A DNA stretch of 58,226 nt from an uncultured Paracoccus sp. GTDB taxonomy: Bacteria > Pseudomonadota > Alphaproteobacteria > Rhodobacterales > Rhodobacteraceae. Shown here in pieces: positions 17,148 to 24,412 of the stretch (the first letter of the stretch is position 1; every line of letters starts with the position of its first letter). The translations under genes were made by a program, and so were the position numbers. The stretch spans positions 1 to 58,226 of the forward strand of contig NZ_CAMEFG010000023.1 of NCBI RefSeq assembly GCF_945915435.1, read 5' to 3'. The notes beneath the pieces are model-generated. The model was not told the origin of the DNA. It searched no databases and saw only the letters and a list, made by a program, of their open reading frames with translations.

Positions 17148-17165
17148 CTTAAGCCCAGCTTAAGC
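17148..17165. promoter_or_regulatory. CTTAAGC direct repeat, likely response-regulator site (dsbD / regulator promoter)
   Basis: CTTAAGC at 17148-17154 is repeated at 17159-17165 with CCAG between, an 11-bp period typical of OmpR/PhoB-family tandem half-sites. Immediately after it on the plus strand is a consensus -35 hexamer TTGACA (17166-17171) facing the response regulator gene. The same 17-base string occurs at 20057. Confidence 0.72.
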
Positions 17166-17209
17166 TTGACAGAGGAAAGCGTGATCGAGCAATCCAAAGG
17201 AAACACGCC

Positions 17210-17875
17210 ATGCGCCTGCTGATTGTCGAGGACGACCCGGTCCTGTCCGACGGGATCGCCGTTGGGCTGGGCCTGTCGGGCTTTACCGCCGATGCGGTCG
17301 GCACCCTTGCCGATGCCCGCGCGGCGGTGGAGGCGGGCGGCTTTGCGGGGGTCGTCCTGGACATCATGCTGCCAGACGGCTCGGGGCTGGACCTGCTGGC
17401 CGAGTTGCGCGGGGCGGGATCGAAGCTGCCGGTCCTGCTGCTGACCGCCCGCGACCGGGTGCGCGACCGTGTGCTGGGTCTGGACGCGGGGGCGGACGAC
17501 TATCTGGGCAAGCCCTTCGATCTGGACGAACTCGCCGCGCGGCTGCGCGCCATGCTGCGCCGGCAGGAAGGCCGCGCCGCGGCGGTGATCGAGTGGAACG
17601 GGCTGCGGCTGGACCCGGCGACGCAGTCCGGGCGCATCGGGGAGCGCGAGCTGCGCTTTTCGCGCCGCGAATTCGCCATCCTGCACGCGCTGGCCGAGCA
17701 TCCGGGCCGGATCCTGTCCAAGACGCAGTTGGAAGAACGGCTCTACGGCTGGCAGGAGGATGTCGAAAGCAATACCGTCGAGGTCCATATCCACCACCTG
17801 CGCGCCAAGCTGGGCCGCACCTTCATCGACACCGTGCGGGGGGCGGGCTATCGGCTGGCGGAGGGAGGTCCATGA
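17210..17875 (+). CDS. OmpR-family response regulator
   Basis: The 221-residue protein has a receiver domain (acidic VEDDP, phospho-acceptor D51 in VVLDIMLPDGSG, T in LLLTARD, K in LGKPF) and a winged-helix DNA-binding domain (SRREFAILHALAEHPG, VEVHIHHLRAKLG). It belongs to the QseB/CopR-like class. AAAGGA stands before the ATG. It overlaps the kinase gene by four bases. The DNA repeats on both sides of this pair are its likely targets, including its own promoter. Confidence 0.92.
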   Translation: MRLLIVEDDPVLSDGIAVGLGLSGFTADAVGTLADARAAVEAGGFAGVVLDIMLPDGSGLDLLAELRGAGSKLPVLLLTARDRVRDRVLGLDAGADDYLGKPFDLDELAARLRAMLRRQEGRAAAVIEWNGLRLDPATQSGRIGERELRFSRREFAILHALAEHPGRILSKTQLEERLYGWQEDVESNTVEVHIHHLRAKLGRTFIDTVRGAGYRLAEGGP

Positions 17876-19242
17876 GTTCTATCCGCAAACGGCTGCTCGT
17901 CATCCTGCTGGCCGGGACCGGGGTGATCTGGCTCTGCGCCGTCATCTGGATCCAGCATTCCACCCGCACCGAGGTCGGCCATGTGCTGGACCGGCGCTTG
18001 CAGGAATCGGCGCAGATGGTGGCTTCGCTGATCCGGCGCAATGGCGGGATCGCCGGGCCGGACGCCGCCGCGCTGGTGGGTGACGCCCCTGCCCTGCCCG
18101 ACAGCCGCCACGACTTCGCCCGCCAGTTGATCTGCCAGGTCTGGGGTTTCGACGGCCAGCTCAAAAGCGAATCCGACGGCGCGCCAACCGGGCAACTGGC
18201 CGAGCAGGAAGGCTTCAGCGAGCGCGAGGTCGATGGCGAGGTCTGGCGCGTCTATACCCATGTCGATGCGGACCTGGGCATCCGTGTCATGGTCGGCGAT
18301 GCGCGTTTCATGCGCGAACGGCTGGTGCATGGGGTGGCGATGGGGTTGCTGGCCCCGGCGATGCTGATCCTGCCGTTGCTGGCGGCGCTGATCTGGCTGG
18401 CCGTGCGCGGCGGGCTGGCGCCGATGGACCGGCTGGCACAGGCGTTGTCGCGCCGCCCGGCGACCGACCTCAGTCCCCTGGGGGAAACCCGCGCGCCCGC
18501 GGAACTGCGCCCGATGATCGAGGCGCTGAACGGCCTTTTCCATCGCGTCGAGGGCCTGCGCGACCGTGAGCGCAGCTTCACCGCCTTCGCTGCCCATGAA
18601 CTGAAGACCCCGCTGGCCGGGCTGAAGACGCAGGCGCAGATCGCGACGCTGGCCCCTGATGCCGCGACGCGCGAGCGGGCGCTGGCTCAGATTGCGCAGG
18701 GCGTGGACCGCACCGACCGCATGGTGCGCCAGCTTCTGGACATGACCGCGACCGAAAACCCCATCGACAGCACCGCCCCGGCCGAGGACGGCGCGAAGAT
18801 CCTGACCGATGTGGCCGGGGCGCTTGGCGGGCTGGCCGGGGCGCGGGGCGTCACCCTGCGGCTGGAAACCGGCGGGGCCGAATGGCGCAGCACGCAGGCG
18901 GCGCTGCTGGCCCCGGCGCTGCGCAACCTGCTGGAAAACGCCATCCTCGCATCGCCCGCCGGCGCCACCGTCGAGGCGCGGCTGGCGCGCGACGGCGGCA
19001 GGGTGCGCTTCAGCGTGCTTGACCGCGGCCCCGGCATCAGCGAGGCCGACCGCCCCCATGTCACCGAGCGTTTCTATCGCGGCAGCGCCAGCCCCTCGGG
19101 CGGCGGCAGCGGGTTGGGCCTTTCCATCACCGCCGCAGCGGTCGAGGCCCTGGGCGGGGAACTGCGCCTGACACCCCGCGACGGCGGCGGCGAACATGCC
19201 GAAATCATCCTGCCGGGCGAGCCAGCGGCATCGACGGCGTAG
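17872..19242 (+). CDS. Sensor histidine kinase
   Basis: Inner-membrane kinase of 456 residues: helix 1 near residues 8-26, a periplasmic sensor of about 125 residues, helix 2 near 152-178, a HAMP-like linker, the H-box FAAHELKTPLAG (H242), N-box NLLENAI, and G-boxes DRGPGIS and GSGLGLSI. The periplasmic part contains one Cys (LICQVW), which might sense thiol or metal state; this is a guess. The pair resembles QseBC/CopRS systems. Confidence 0.9.
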   Translation: MSSIRKRLLVILLAGTGVIWLCAVIWIQHSTRTEVGHVLDRRLQESAQMVASLIRRNGGIAGPDAAALVGDAPALPDSRHDFARQLICQVWGFDGQLKSESDGAPTGQLAEQEGFSEREVDGEVWRVYTHVDADLGIRVMVGDARFMRERLVHGVAMGLLAPAMLILPLLAALIWLAVRGGLAPMDRLAQALSRRPATDLSPLGETRAPAELRPMIEALNGLFHRVEGLRDRERSFTAFAAHELKTPLAGLKTQAQIATLAPDAATRERALAQIAQGVDRTDRMVRQLLDMTATENPIDSTAPAEDGAKILTDVAGALGGLAGARGVTLRLETGGAEWRSTQAALLAPALRNLLENAILASPAGATVEARLARDGGRVRFSVLDRGPGISEADRPHVTERFYRGSASPSGGGSGLGLSITAAAVEALGGELRLTPRDGGGEHAEIILPGEPAASTA

Positions 19243-19292
19243 CGACAGAACCACAATATCCCGGACGCTTCGCATAGCGCCCTGCCCCGGCT

Positions 19293-19318
19293 GCCCCGGT
19301 CATGCGCATGGCCGGGGC
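19293..19318. terminator. GC-rich palindrome between convergent kinase and L,D-transpeptidase genes
   Basis: GCCCCGG (19293-19299) and CCGGGGC (19312-19318) flank ATGCGCAT in a 26-base near-perfect palindrome. It lies in the gap between two convergent genes and can form a strong hairpin for both strands, though no T-tract follows. Confidence 0.5.
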
Positions 19319-19364
19319 GCCGCCCATTCGACGAATTGCAGGGCCGAACCGCGCCCCGCGTTCC

Positions 19365-19997
19365 TCAGAAGATGGTCACCTGCGTTCCCACCTCGACCAG
19401 CGGATAGAGCCGGGCGATATGTTCGTTGTAAAGCCCGTAACAACCGCTGGACGACTTGCGGCCGATCTTGCGCGTGTCATGGGTGCCGTGGATCAGATAG
19501 GCAGGCCAGGACAGGTAAAGCGCATGGATGCCCAGGGGGTTGTCCGCTGCCCCGCCCTCGACCCGCTGCGGCAAGGACGGATCGCGTTCGCGCATGCTGG
19601 GGGTCGGGGTCCAGGACGGGCGCTCGGCCTTGCGCACGACTTCGGTCTTGCCGCGCCTGGTCAGTTCCTCGGACATCGGGATCGAGGACGGAAAGACCAG
19701 ATAGATGCTTTCGTCACCGGACCAGAAATGCAACGCACGCGAGGATACATCCGCGAGGATCACACCCTTGCCAAGGGTCGGATGGAAATCTCTCCAGTCA
19801 AGGGCCCTGAAGGACGATATATTGCGCTGTGCGCCCGGCATCGGGTCGGCGTTCCAATCCAGATCCTGCCCGGATGCAATGCGCGGCAAGACCAATCCGC
19901 CCGCCAGCAATCCGCCCAGAAAAGCACGCCTCCCGCCGCCGGAAGCGGCAGCATGTTTTCGCGGCCCGGTCAGGCGTGGGTGGCGAGGTTTGTCCAT
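19365..19997 (-). CDS. Tat-exported L,D-transpeptidase (YkuD)
   Basis: The 210-residue product has a long twin-arginine signal (GGRRAFLGGLLAGG) and a YkuD domain with catalytic His in LIHGTH (H170) and Cys in SSSGCYGLYN (C186), the sole cysteine. The usual R after the Cys is replaced (CYGL), a variant seen in some family members. GGAG lies eight bases before the start. It is oriented away from the third DsbA-like gene, with CTTAAGC repeats between them, and faces the kinase gene. It is distinct from the lipoprotein enzyme at 13791. Confidence 0.87.
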   Translation of the reverse strand: MDKPRHPRLTGPRKHAAASGGGRRAFLGGLLAGGLVLPRIASGQDLDWNADPMPGAQRNISSFRALDWRDFHPTLGKGVILADVSSRALHFWSGDESIYLVFPSSIPMSEELTRRGKTEVVRKAERPSWTPTPSMRERDPSLPQRVEGGAADNPLGIHALYLSWPAYLIHGTHDTRKIGRKSSSGCYGLYNEHIARLYPLVEVGTQVTIF

Positions 19998-20056
19998 GTC
20001 TCATGCTCCAGTCGTTCATGGGCAAGGTGCCCGCGCATCGCCAATGGCCCCGCAAG

Positions 20057-20074
20057 CTTAAGCCCAGCTTAAGG
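20057..20074. promoter_or_regulatory. CTTAAGC direct repeat upstream of the Tat L,D-transpeptidase gene
   Basis: CTTAAGC (20057-20063), CCAG, then CTTAAGG (20068-20074); its first 17 bases equal those at 17148. It lies 60 bases upstream of the leftward transpeptidase start. Confidence 0.7.
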
Positions 20075-20095
20075 CAGGCATGGGCAAGGCGGCCC

Positions 20096-20113
20096 CTTAA
20101 GGTTGGGTTAAGC
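20096..20113. promoter_or_regulatory. Variant TTAAG direct repeat upstream of the third DsbA-like gene
   Basis: CTTAAGG (20096-20102), TTGG, then GTTAAGC (20107-20113) keep the 11-bp period. The element is 45 bases before the rightward dsbA-like start. Confidence 0.62.
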
Positions 20114-20158
20114 CGCAACGCATATCGGTGCGCGGCAGATCCGAGAAAGGACAGGTTC

Positions 20159-20797
20159 ATGGCACAAAGACCCCATCCCGGCCGCCGGCGCTTCCTGCAG
20201 GTCGGTATCGCCGCGGGCGCGCTGGCGGCAAGCGGAATTTCCGCGCAGGCGCAGGACAATCCGATGCCCCCGGACCTGCGCCAGGCCCTTGAGCATGAAC
20301 AGCTCGGCGCGGTCCTCGGCAACGCCTCGGGCGATGTCACGCTGACCGAGTTCTTCGACTACAACTGTCCCTATTGCCGCGCATCGGTCCCCGACATCCA
20401 CCGGCTGATCACCGAGGATCCTGATCTGCGGGTCGTGCTGCGGGAATGGCCGGTGTTCGGCGCGGCCTCGCTCTACTGCGCCCGCGCCTCGCTGGCCTCG
20501 TTGCGGCAGGGGAAGTTCTGGCAATTCCATGCCGGGCTGATGAGCATCGAAGGCGAGGCCGACGACAAGAGCGCCATGCAGGTCGCCGCGGCGGTCGGGC
20601 TGGACATGGACCGCCTGCGTGGGGATATGGACGACGTCGAAATCGGCCGACAGATCGAACATTCCTGGATTCTGGCCGAAAACATGGGGCTGGCCGGAAC
20701 GCCCACCTTCATCGCCGGGGACCTCGGCGCCTTCGGCAGGCAATCGCTGGACGAGTTGCGGTCGATGATCGCGGACGTGCGCCGCAGCCGTTCGTAG
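20159..20797 (+). CDS. DsbA-family thiol oxidoreductase 3
   Basis: The 212-residue periplasmic protein has a twin-arginine signal (GRRRFLQVG), active site CPYC (C70, C73) in FFDYNCPYC and cis-Pro GTPTFIAGD. It is a clear paralogue of the product of 12464-13090. AAAGGA is seven bases before the ATG at 20159. An extra Cys (SLYCARAS) is present beyond the active-site pair. It shares its divergent promoter, with two CTTAAGC-type elements, with the Tat L,D-transpeptidase. Confidence 0.85.
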   Translation: MAQRPHPGRRRFLQVGIAAGALAASGISAQAQDNPMPPDLRQALEHEQLGAVLGNASGDVTLTEFFDYNCPYCRASVPDIHRLITEDPDLRVVLREWPVFGAASLYCARASLASLRQGKFWQFHAGLMSIEGEADDKSAMQVAAAVGLDMDRLRGDMDDVEIGRQIEHSWILAENMGLAGTPTFIAGDLGAFGRQSLDELRSMIADVRRSRS

Positions 20798-21122
20798 GTC
20801 GCCTTCGGCCAAACGGATTGAACCGGCGAAAAGGGCCATCCCGGTCTTGCATGGTCCGACACCCAGACATCCGGGTTAATCGGCTCCCGCTGCAGGTGGA
20901 TTTGCCAGCTCGAACGGTGGTCAACACCCCTCCCTCTTTCGTTTGCCGACCCGTGATCATGCCCGTTTCATATGGCCTGACCATCCTAGCGGCGGCCCCG
21001 GCGACGGTTGTCTGGCTGACGCAATAAGCGACGGGCAACCATCAGGGCGCAGGGGCGGATTCAGGAACATCTGCGCGCTTTCCCTGTTGGAAAGGCAGGG
21101 CAGACAGCAGGGAGGAAGCGCC
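20798..21122. other. Non-coding gap before the PQQ dehydrogenase gene
   Basis: I see no convincing gene in these 325 bases. A frame open from 20943 into the dehydrogenase lacks a ribosome site until 21123. A 22-codon ORF near 20959 is too short to judge. No clear hairpin or operator was found. Confidence 0.4.
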
Positions 21123-23525
21123 ATGACACCCGCCAGACCGACCGGAACCCACCGCTGGGGCGACCGCCTGACGATGCTTCTGGGGGCCGTTCTGGTCCTT
21201 TTCGGCGCACCGATCCTGGGGGGCGGCGCATGGCTGATCGCCTTGGGCGGATCGTGGTATTACCTCTTTGCCGGGCTTGGCCTGCTGGCGACGGCATGGT
21301 TCCTGTTTCGCCGCTCGATCACCGCGCTGTGGGTCTATCTGCCGACCTTCGCGGGCACCCTGATCTGGGCCTTGTGGGAGGCGGGCCTGGACGGTTGGGC
21401 GCTGGTCCCCCGGCTGGTCGCGCCGACGGTCGTGCTGGTGCTGGTCCTGCTGAGCCTGCCCGTCCTGCGCGGCGGCACGCCGGGCCTGCGCCGCGCGGCA
21501 GGCGGCATCGCGGGGTTCGCGGCGGCTCTGGCATCGGGCGCATTGCTGGCGACACGGACCGACATCGCCGCCCTTGCCCAGCAGGGTCGCGATGCCCCCG
21601 CCGCGCAAAACGCCGGGCCTGCGCAAACCGGCGCCGACTGGCCCGCCTATGGCGGCACCCATCACGCCACACGCTTTTCCCCGCTTGAGCAGATCACCCC
21701 CGCCAATGTCGGCGATCTGGAACGGGTGTGGGAGTTCCGCACCGGCGACATGCCCGAAGAGGACGAGCGTTTTTCGAACCAGAACACGCCGCTGAAGATC
21801 GGCGACCGGCTGCTGGTCTGCTCGGCGATGAATCAGGTCATCGCGCTGGACGCCGCCACGGGGTCCGAGATATGGCGTCACGATCCGGGCGTTTCGACCG
21901 ATGCGATCCCCTATAACGCGACCTGCCGCGGGCTGGCCTATTACGACGCCCCCGACGTCGCCGAAGGCGAACCCTGCGCCCGGCGCGTGCTGATGAACAC
22001 GCTGGACGCCCGGCTCTTGGCGGTGGACGTGCAGACCGGCCAGCTTTGCGAGGGTTTCGGCAATGGCGGCACCGTCGATCTGGAGGAAGGCATCGGCCAC
22101 ACCGCGCCAAGCTGGTATGCGCCGACCTCGCCGCCGACCATCGTGCGCAATGTCGCGGTCGTGCATTCGCAGGTCCGCGACGGGCAGCGGCGCAACGCGC
22201 CTTCGGGCGTGGTGCGGGGCTATGACGCGGTGACGGGTGAAATGCTGTGGGCATGGGACATGGGCCGCCCCGGTGAAACCGGCCCGCCACCCGAGGGCGA
22301 GACCTATACGCGCGGCACGCCCAATGTCTGGACCATCGCCTCGGGCGACGACGAGTTGGGGCTGGTCTATCTGCCGCATGGCAATTCGGCGGTGGATTAC
22401 TGGGGCGGCGACCGCTCGGACGCCGAGAACGAATATTCCACCGCGCTGGTGGCGCTGGACGTGACCACCGGCGAAGTCGCCTGGCACTACCAGACCGTGC
22501 GCTATGACATCTGGGATTACGACCTCGGCTCGCAGGGCACGCTGATCGACTTTCCGACCCCGGACGGCCCGGTTCCGGCGCTGATCCTGCCCACCAAGCA
22601 ATCCATGTTCTGGGTCTTCGACCGCCGCAACGGCGAATTGCTGGTCGAGGTCGAGGACCGTCCCGTTCCGCAAGGCGGGGTCGAGCCGGACCGGCTGTCG
22701 CCGACCCAGCCCTTCGTCACGGACTTCCCCAACCTGTTGAAGCCCGATATCGAGGAACGCCACATGTGGGGCATGACGCCGCTGGATCAGCTTTTCTGCC
22801 GTATCCAGTATCACCAAAGCCGCTACGACGGCATCTATACGCCCCCCGGAACCGATTGGTGGATCCAGTTTCCCGGCTATAACGGCGGCTCGGACTGGGG
22901 CGGGGTTGCGGTCGATCCGGGGCGCGGGATCATGGTCGCCAATTACAACATCACCGCCAACCGCACCCGGCTGGTGCCGCGCGAACAGGTGGACGAATAT
23001 GGCGTCGTTCCCATCGACGAACCGGGATGGGAGGACAACAGCCCCGAGGACGTCTCGCCCCAGGCCGACACGCCTTACGGGATCGAGGTGAACGCGGGCT
23101 GGCGCGTGCCCTTCACCGGGCTGCTCTGCACCCAGCCCCCCTATGGGGGCATCATGGCCGTGGACCTGCAAACGCGGGACGTTCTGTGGGACAAGCCCTT
23201 CGGAACCGCGCGCGGGGACGGGCCTTGGGGCATCCCTTCGCGCCTGCCTTTCAGCATCGGCACGCCCAACAACGGCGGCGCGGTGGTGACGGGTTCGGGG
23301 CTGATCTTCATCGCCGCGACGACCGACGACCTGATCCGCGCCATCGACATCGAAACGGGTAAAGAGCTGTGGAGCGACGTCCTGCCCGCAGGCGGTCAGG
23401 CAGGCCCCGCCGTATACGAAGCCAACGGGCGCCAATACCTGGTCATCAACGCAGGCGGCCATACCTTCATGGAAACGCCCATCGGCGATTACTTCATCGC
23501 CTATGCCCTGCCCGAGGAAACATAG
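21123..23525 (+). CDS. gcd: Membrane-bound PQQ-dependent dehydrogenase, glucose/quinate/shikimate family
   Basis: Oxidises an aldose or cyclic polyol in the periplasm and passes electrons to ubiquinone. The 800-residue product has five N-terminal membrane segments (about residues 15-150) and then an eight-bladed PQQ propeller beginning WPAYGGTHHATRFSPLEQI. It shows the family sequence GDMPEEDERFSNQNTPLKIG, later TPPGTDWWIQFPGYNGGSDWGG and a C-terminal TPIGDYFIAYALP. GGAGGA lies six bases before the ATG. No PQQ synthesis genes are in the window. Glucose is the default substrate; quinate or shikimate cannot be excluded. Confidence 0.88.
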   Translation: MTPARPTGTHRWGDRLTMLLGAVLVLFGAPILGGGAWLIALGGSWYYLFAGLGLLATAWFLFRRSITALWVYLPTFAGTLIWALWEAGLDGWALVPRLVAPTVVLVLVLLSLPVLRGGTPGLRRAAGGIAGFAAALASGALLATRTDIAALAQQGRDAPAAQNAGPAQTGADWPAYGGTHHATRFSPLEQITPANVGDLERVWEFRTGDMPEEDERFSNQNTPLKIGDRLLVCSAMNQVIALDAATGSEIWRHDPGVSTDAIPYNATCRGLAYYDAPDVAEGEPCARRVLMNTLDARLLAVDVQTGQLCEGFGNGGTVDLEEGIGHTAPSWYAPTSPPTIVRNVAVVHSQVRDGQRRNAPSGVVRGYDAVTGEMLWAWDMGRPGETGPPPEGETYTRGTPNVWTIASGDDELGLVYLPHGNSAVDYWGGDRSDAENEYSTALVALDVTTGEVAWHYQTVRYDIWDYDLGSQGTLIDFPTPDGPVPALILPTKQSMFWVFDRRNGELLVEVEDRPVPQGGVEPDRLSPTQPFVTDFPNLLKPDIEERHMWGMTPLDQLFCRIQYHQSRYDGIYTPPGTDWWIQFPGYNGGSDWGGVAVDPGRGIMVANYNITANRTRLVPREQVDEYGVVPIDEPGWEDNSPEDVSPQADTPYGIEVNAGWRVPFTGLLCTQPPYGGIMAVDLQTRDVLWDKPFGTARGDGPWGIPSRLPFSIGTPNNGGAVVTGSGLIFIAATTDDLIRAIDIETGKELWSDVLPAGGQAGPAVYEANGRQYLVINAGGHTFMETPIGDYFIAYALPEET

Positions 23526-23531
23526 GGAACA

Positions 23532-23561
23532 CCGCCGGGCCCACCCTGTGGGGTCCGGCGG
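23532..23561 (+). terminator. Hairpin after the PQQ dehydrogenase gene
   Basis: CCGCCGG (23532-23538) pairs with CCGGCGG (23555-23561), with an inner CCCAC/GTGGG pairing. It starts six bases after the stop codon. There is no T-run. Confidence 0.55.
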
Positions 23562-23614
23562 AACCATCGGCTGCGCCCCCCGTTTCCTTCCTGCGCCGTC
23601 AAGGAGTCCGCCGA

Positions 23615-24412
23615 ATGGCACCGCGATCCTACTGGAAAGGCTATCTCAAGCTGTCGCTGGTCACCTGCCCGGTGTCCATGATGCCGGCGACCAGCGATGC
23701 CGGGAAGGTCCGCTTCCACACGCTGAACGCCCGCACCGGCAACCGCGTCGCCAGCCAATATGTCGATGCCGTCTCGGGCAAGCCGGTCGCCGAGGAGGAC
23801 GAGGTCAAGGGCTATCCGCGGGGCGAGGACGATCACGTCATCCTGGAAGACGAGGAAATCGATTCCGTTGCGCTGGACAGCACCCGCACCATCGACATCG
23901 ACATGTTCGTGCCCGCCGATTCCATCGGCTGGGTCTGGCTGGACCAGCCCCATTACCTGTCCCCCGCCGACAGGATCGGGACCGAGGCCTTCGCCGTCAT
24001 CCGCGACGCGATGGCGCGGACGAAGACGGTCGGCATCTCGCGGCTGGTGATGTATCGCCGCGAACGGGCGGTCATGCTGGAGCCGCGCGGCAAGGGCATC
24101 ACGCTCTGGACGCTGCGCTATGGCGACGAGGTGCGCGACGAGGCCGATTATTTCGGCGCCCTGCCGCCCGAAAAGCCGCAAGCCCGGCTGATGACGCTGA
24201 TGCGCAAACTGATCGACGAGCGCACGGTGCCCTGGGACCCCTCGATGGTCGATGACCCGGTGCAGGCGCGGCTTCTGGACATCATCGCGGCCAAGAAGAA
24301 AAGCCCCAAGCGCCGGGTTCGGGCCAGGGCGCCCGAAAAGGGGGCCGAGGGCGGCAATGTCATCGACATCATGGACGCATTGCGCAAGAGCATCCGGTCC
24401 GAGCGGAAATGA
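23615..24412 (+). CDS. ku: Ku-family DNA end-binding protein, copy 1
   Basis: Homodimeric Ku that binds double-strand break ends and recruits LigD for non-homologous end joining. The 265-residue product has the bacterial Ku core from residue 1 (RSYWKGYLKLSLVTCPV, FHTLNARTGNRV, QYVDAVSGKPV) and a basic tail with a conserved C-terminal NVIDIMDALRKSI. AAGGAG lies eight bases before the ATG. It is convergent with ligD, ending one base before it. It differs clearly from the second Ku at 26835. Confidence 0.94.
   Translation: MAPRSYWKGYLKLSLVTCPVSMMPATSDAGKVRFHTLNARTGNRVASQYVDAVSGKPVAEEDEVKGYPRGEDDHVILEDEEIDSVALDSTRTIDIDMFVPADSIGWVWLDQPHYLSPADRIGTEAFAVIRDAMARTKTVGISRLVMYRRERAVMLEPRGKGITLWTLRYGDEVRDEADYFGALPPEKPQARLMTLMRKLIDERTVPWDPSMVDDPVQARLLDIIAAKKKSPKRRVRARAPEKGAEGGNVIDIMDALRKSIRSERK

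Noticed and set aside
12464..20797. Reading the Dsb/transpeptidase module as a plain copper-resistance (Scs) locus
   Set aside because: No copper transporter, CopA or Met/His-rich copper protein is present; copper remains only one possible inducer.
21042..23621. Long minus-strand open frame (859 codons) opposite the PQQ dehydrogenase
   Set aside because: Rich in Arg, His, Asp and Gly with no family pattern; the plus-strand dehydrogenase explains the region.
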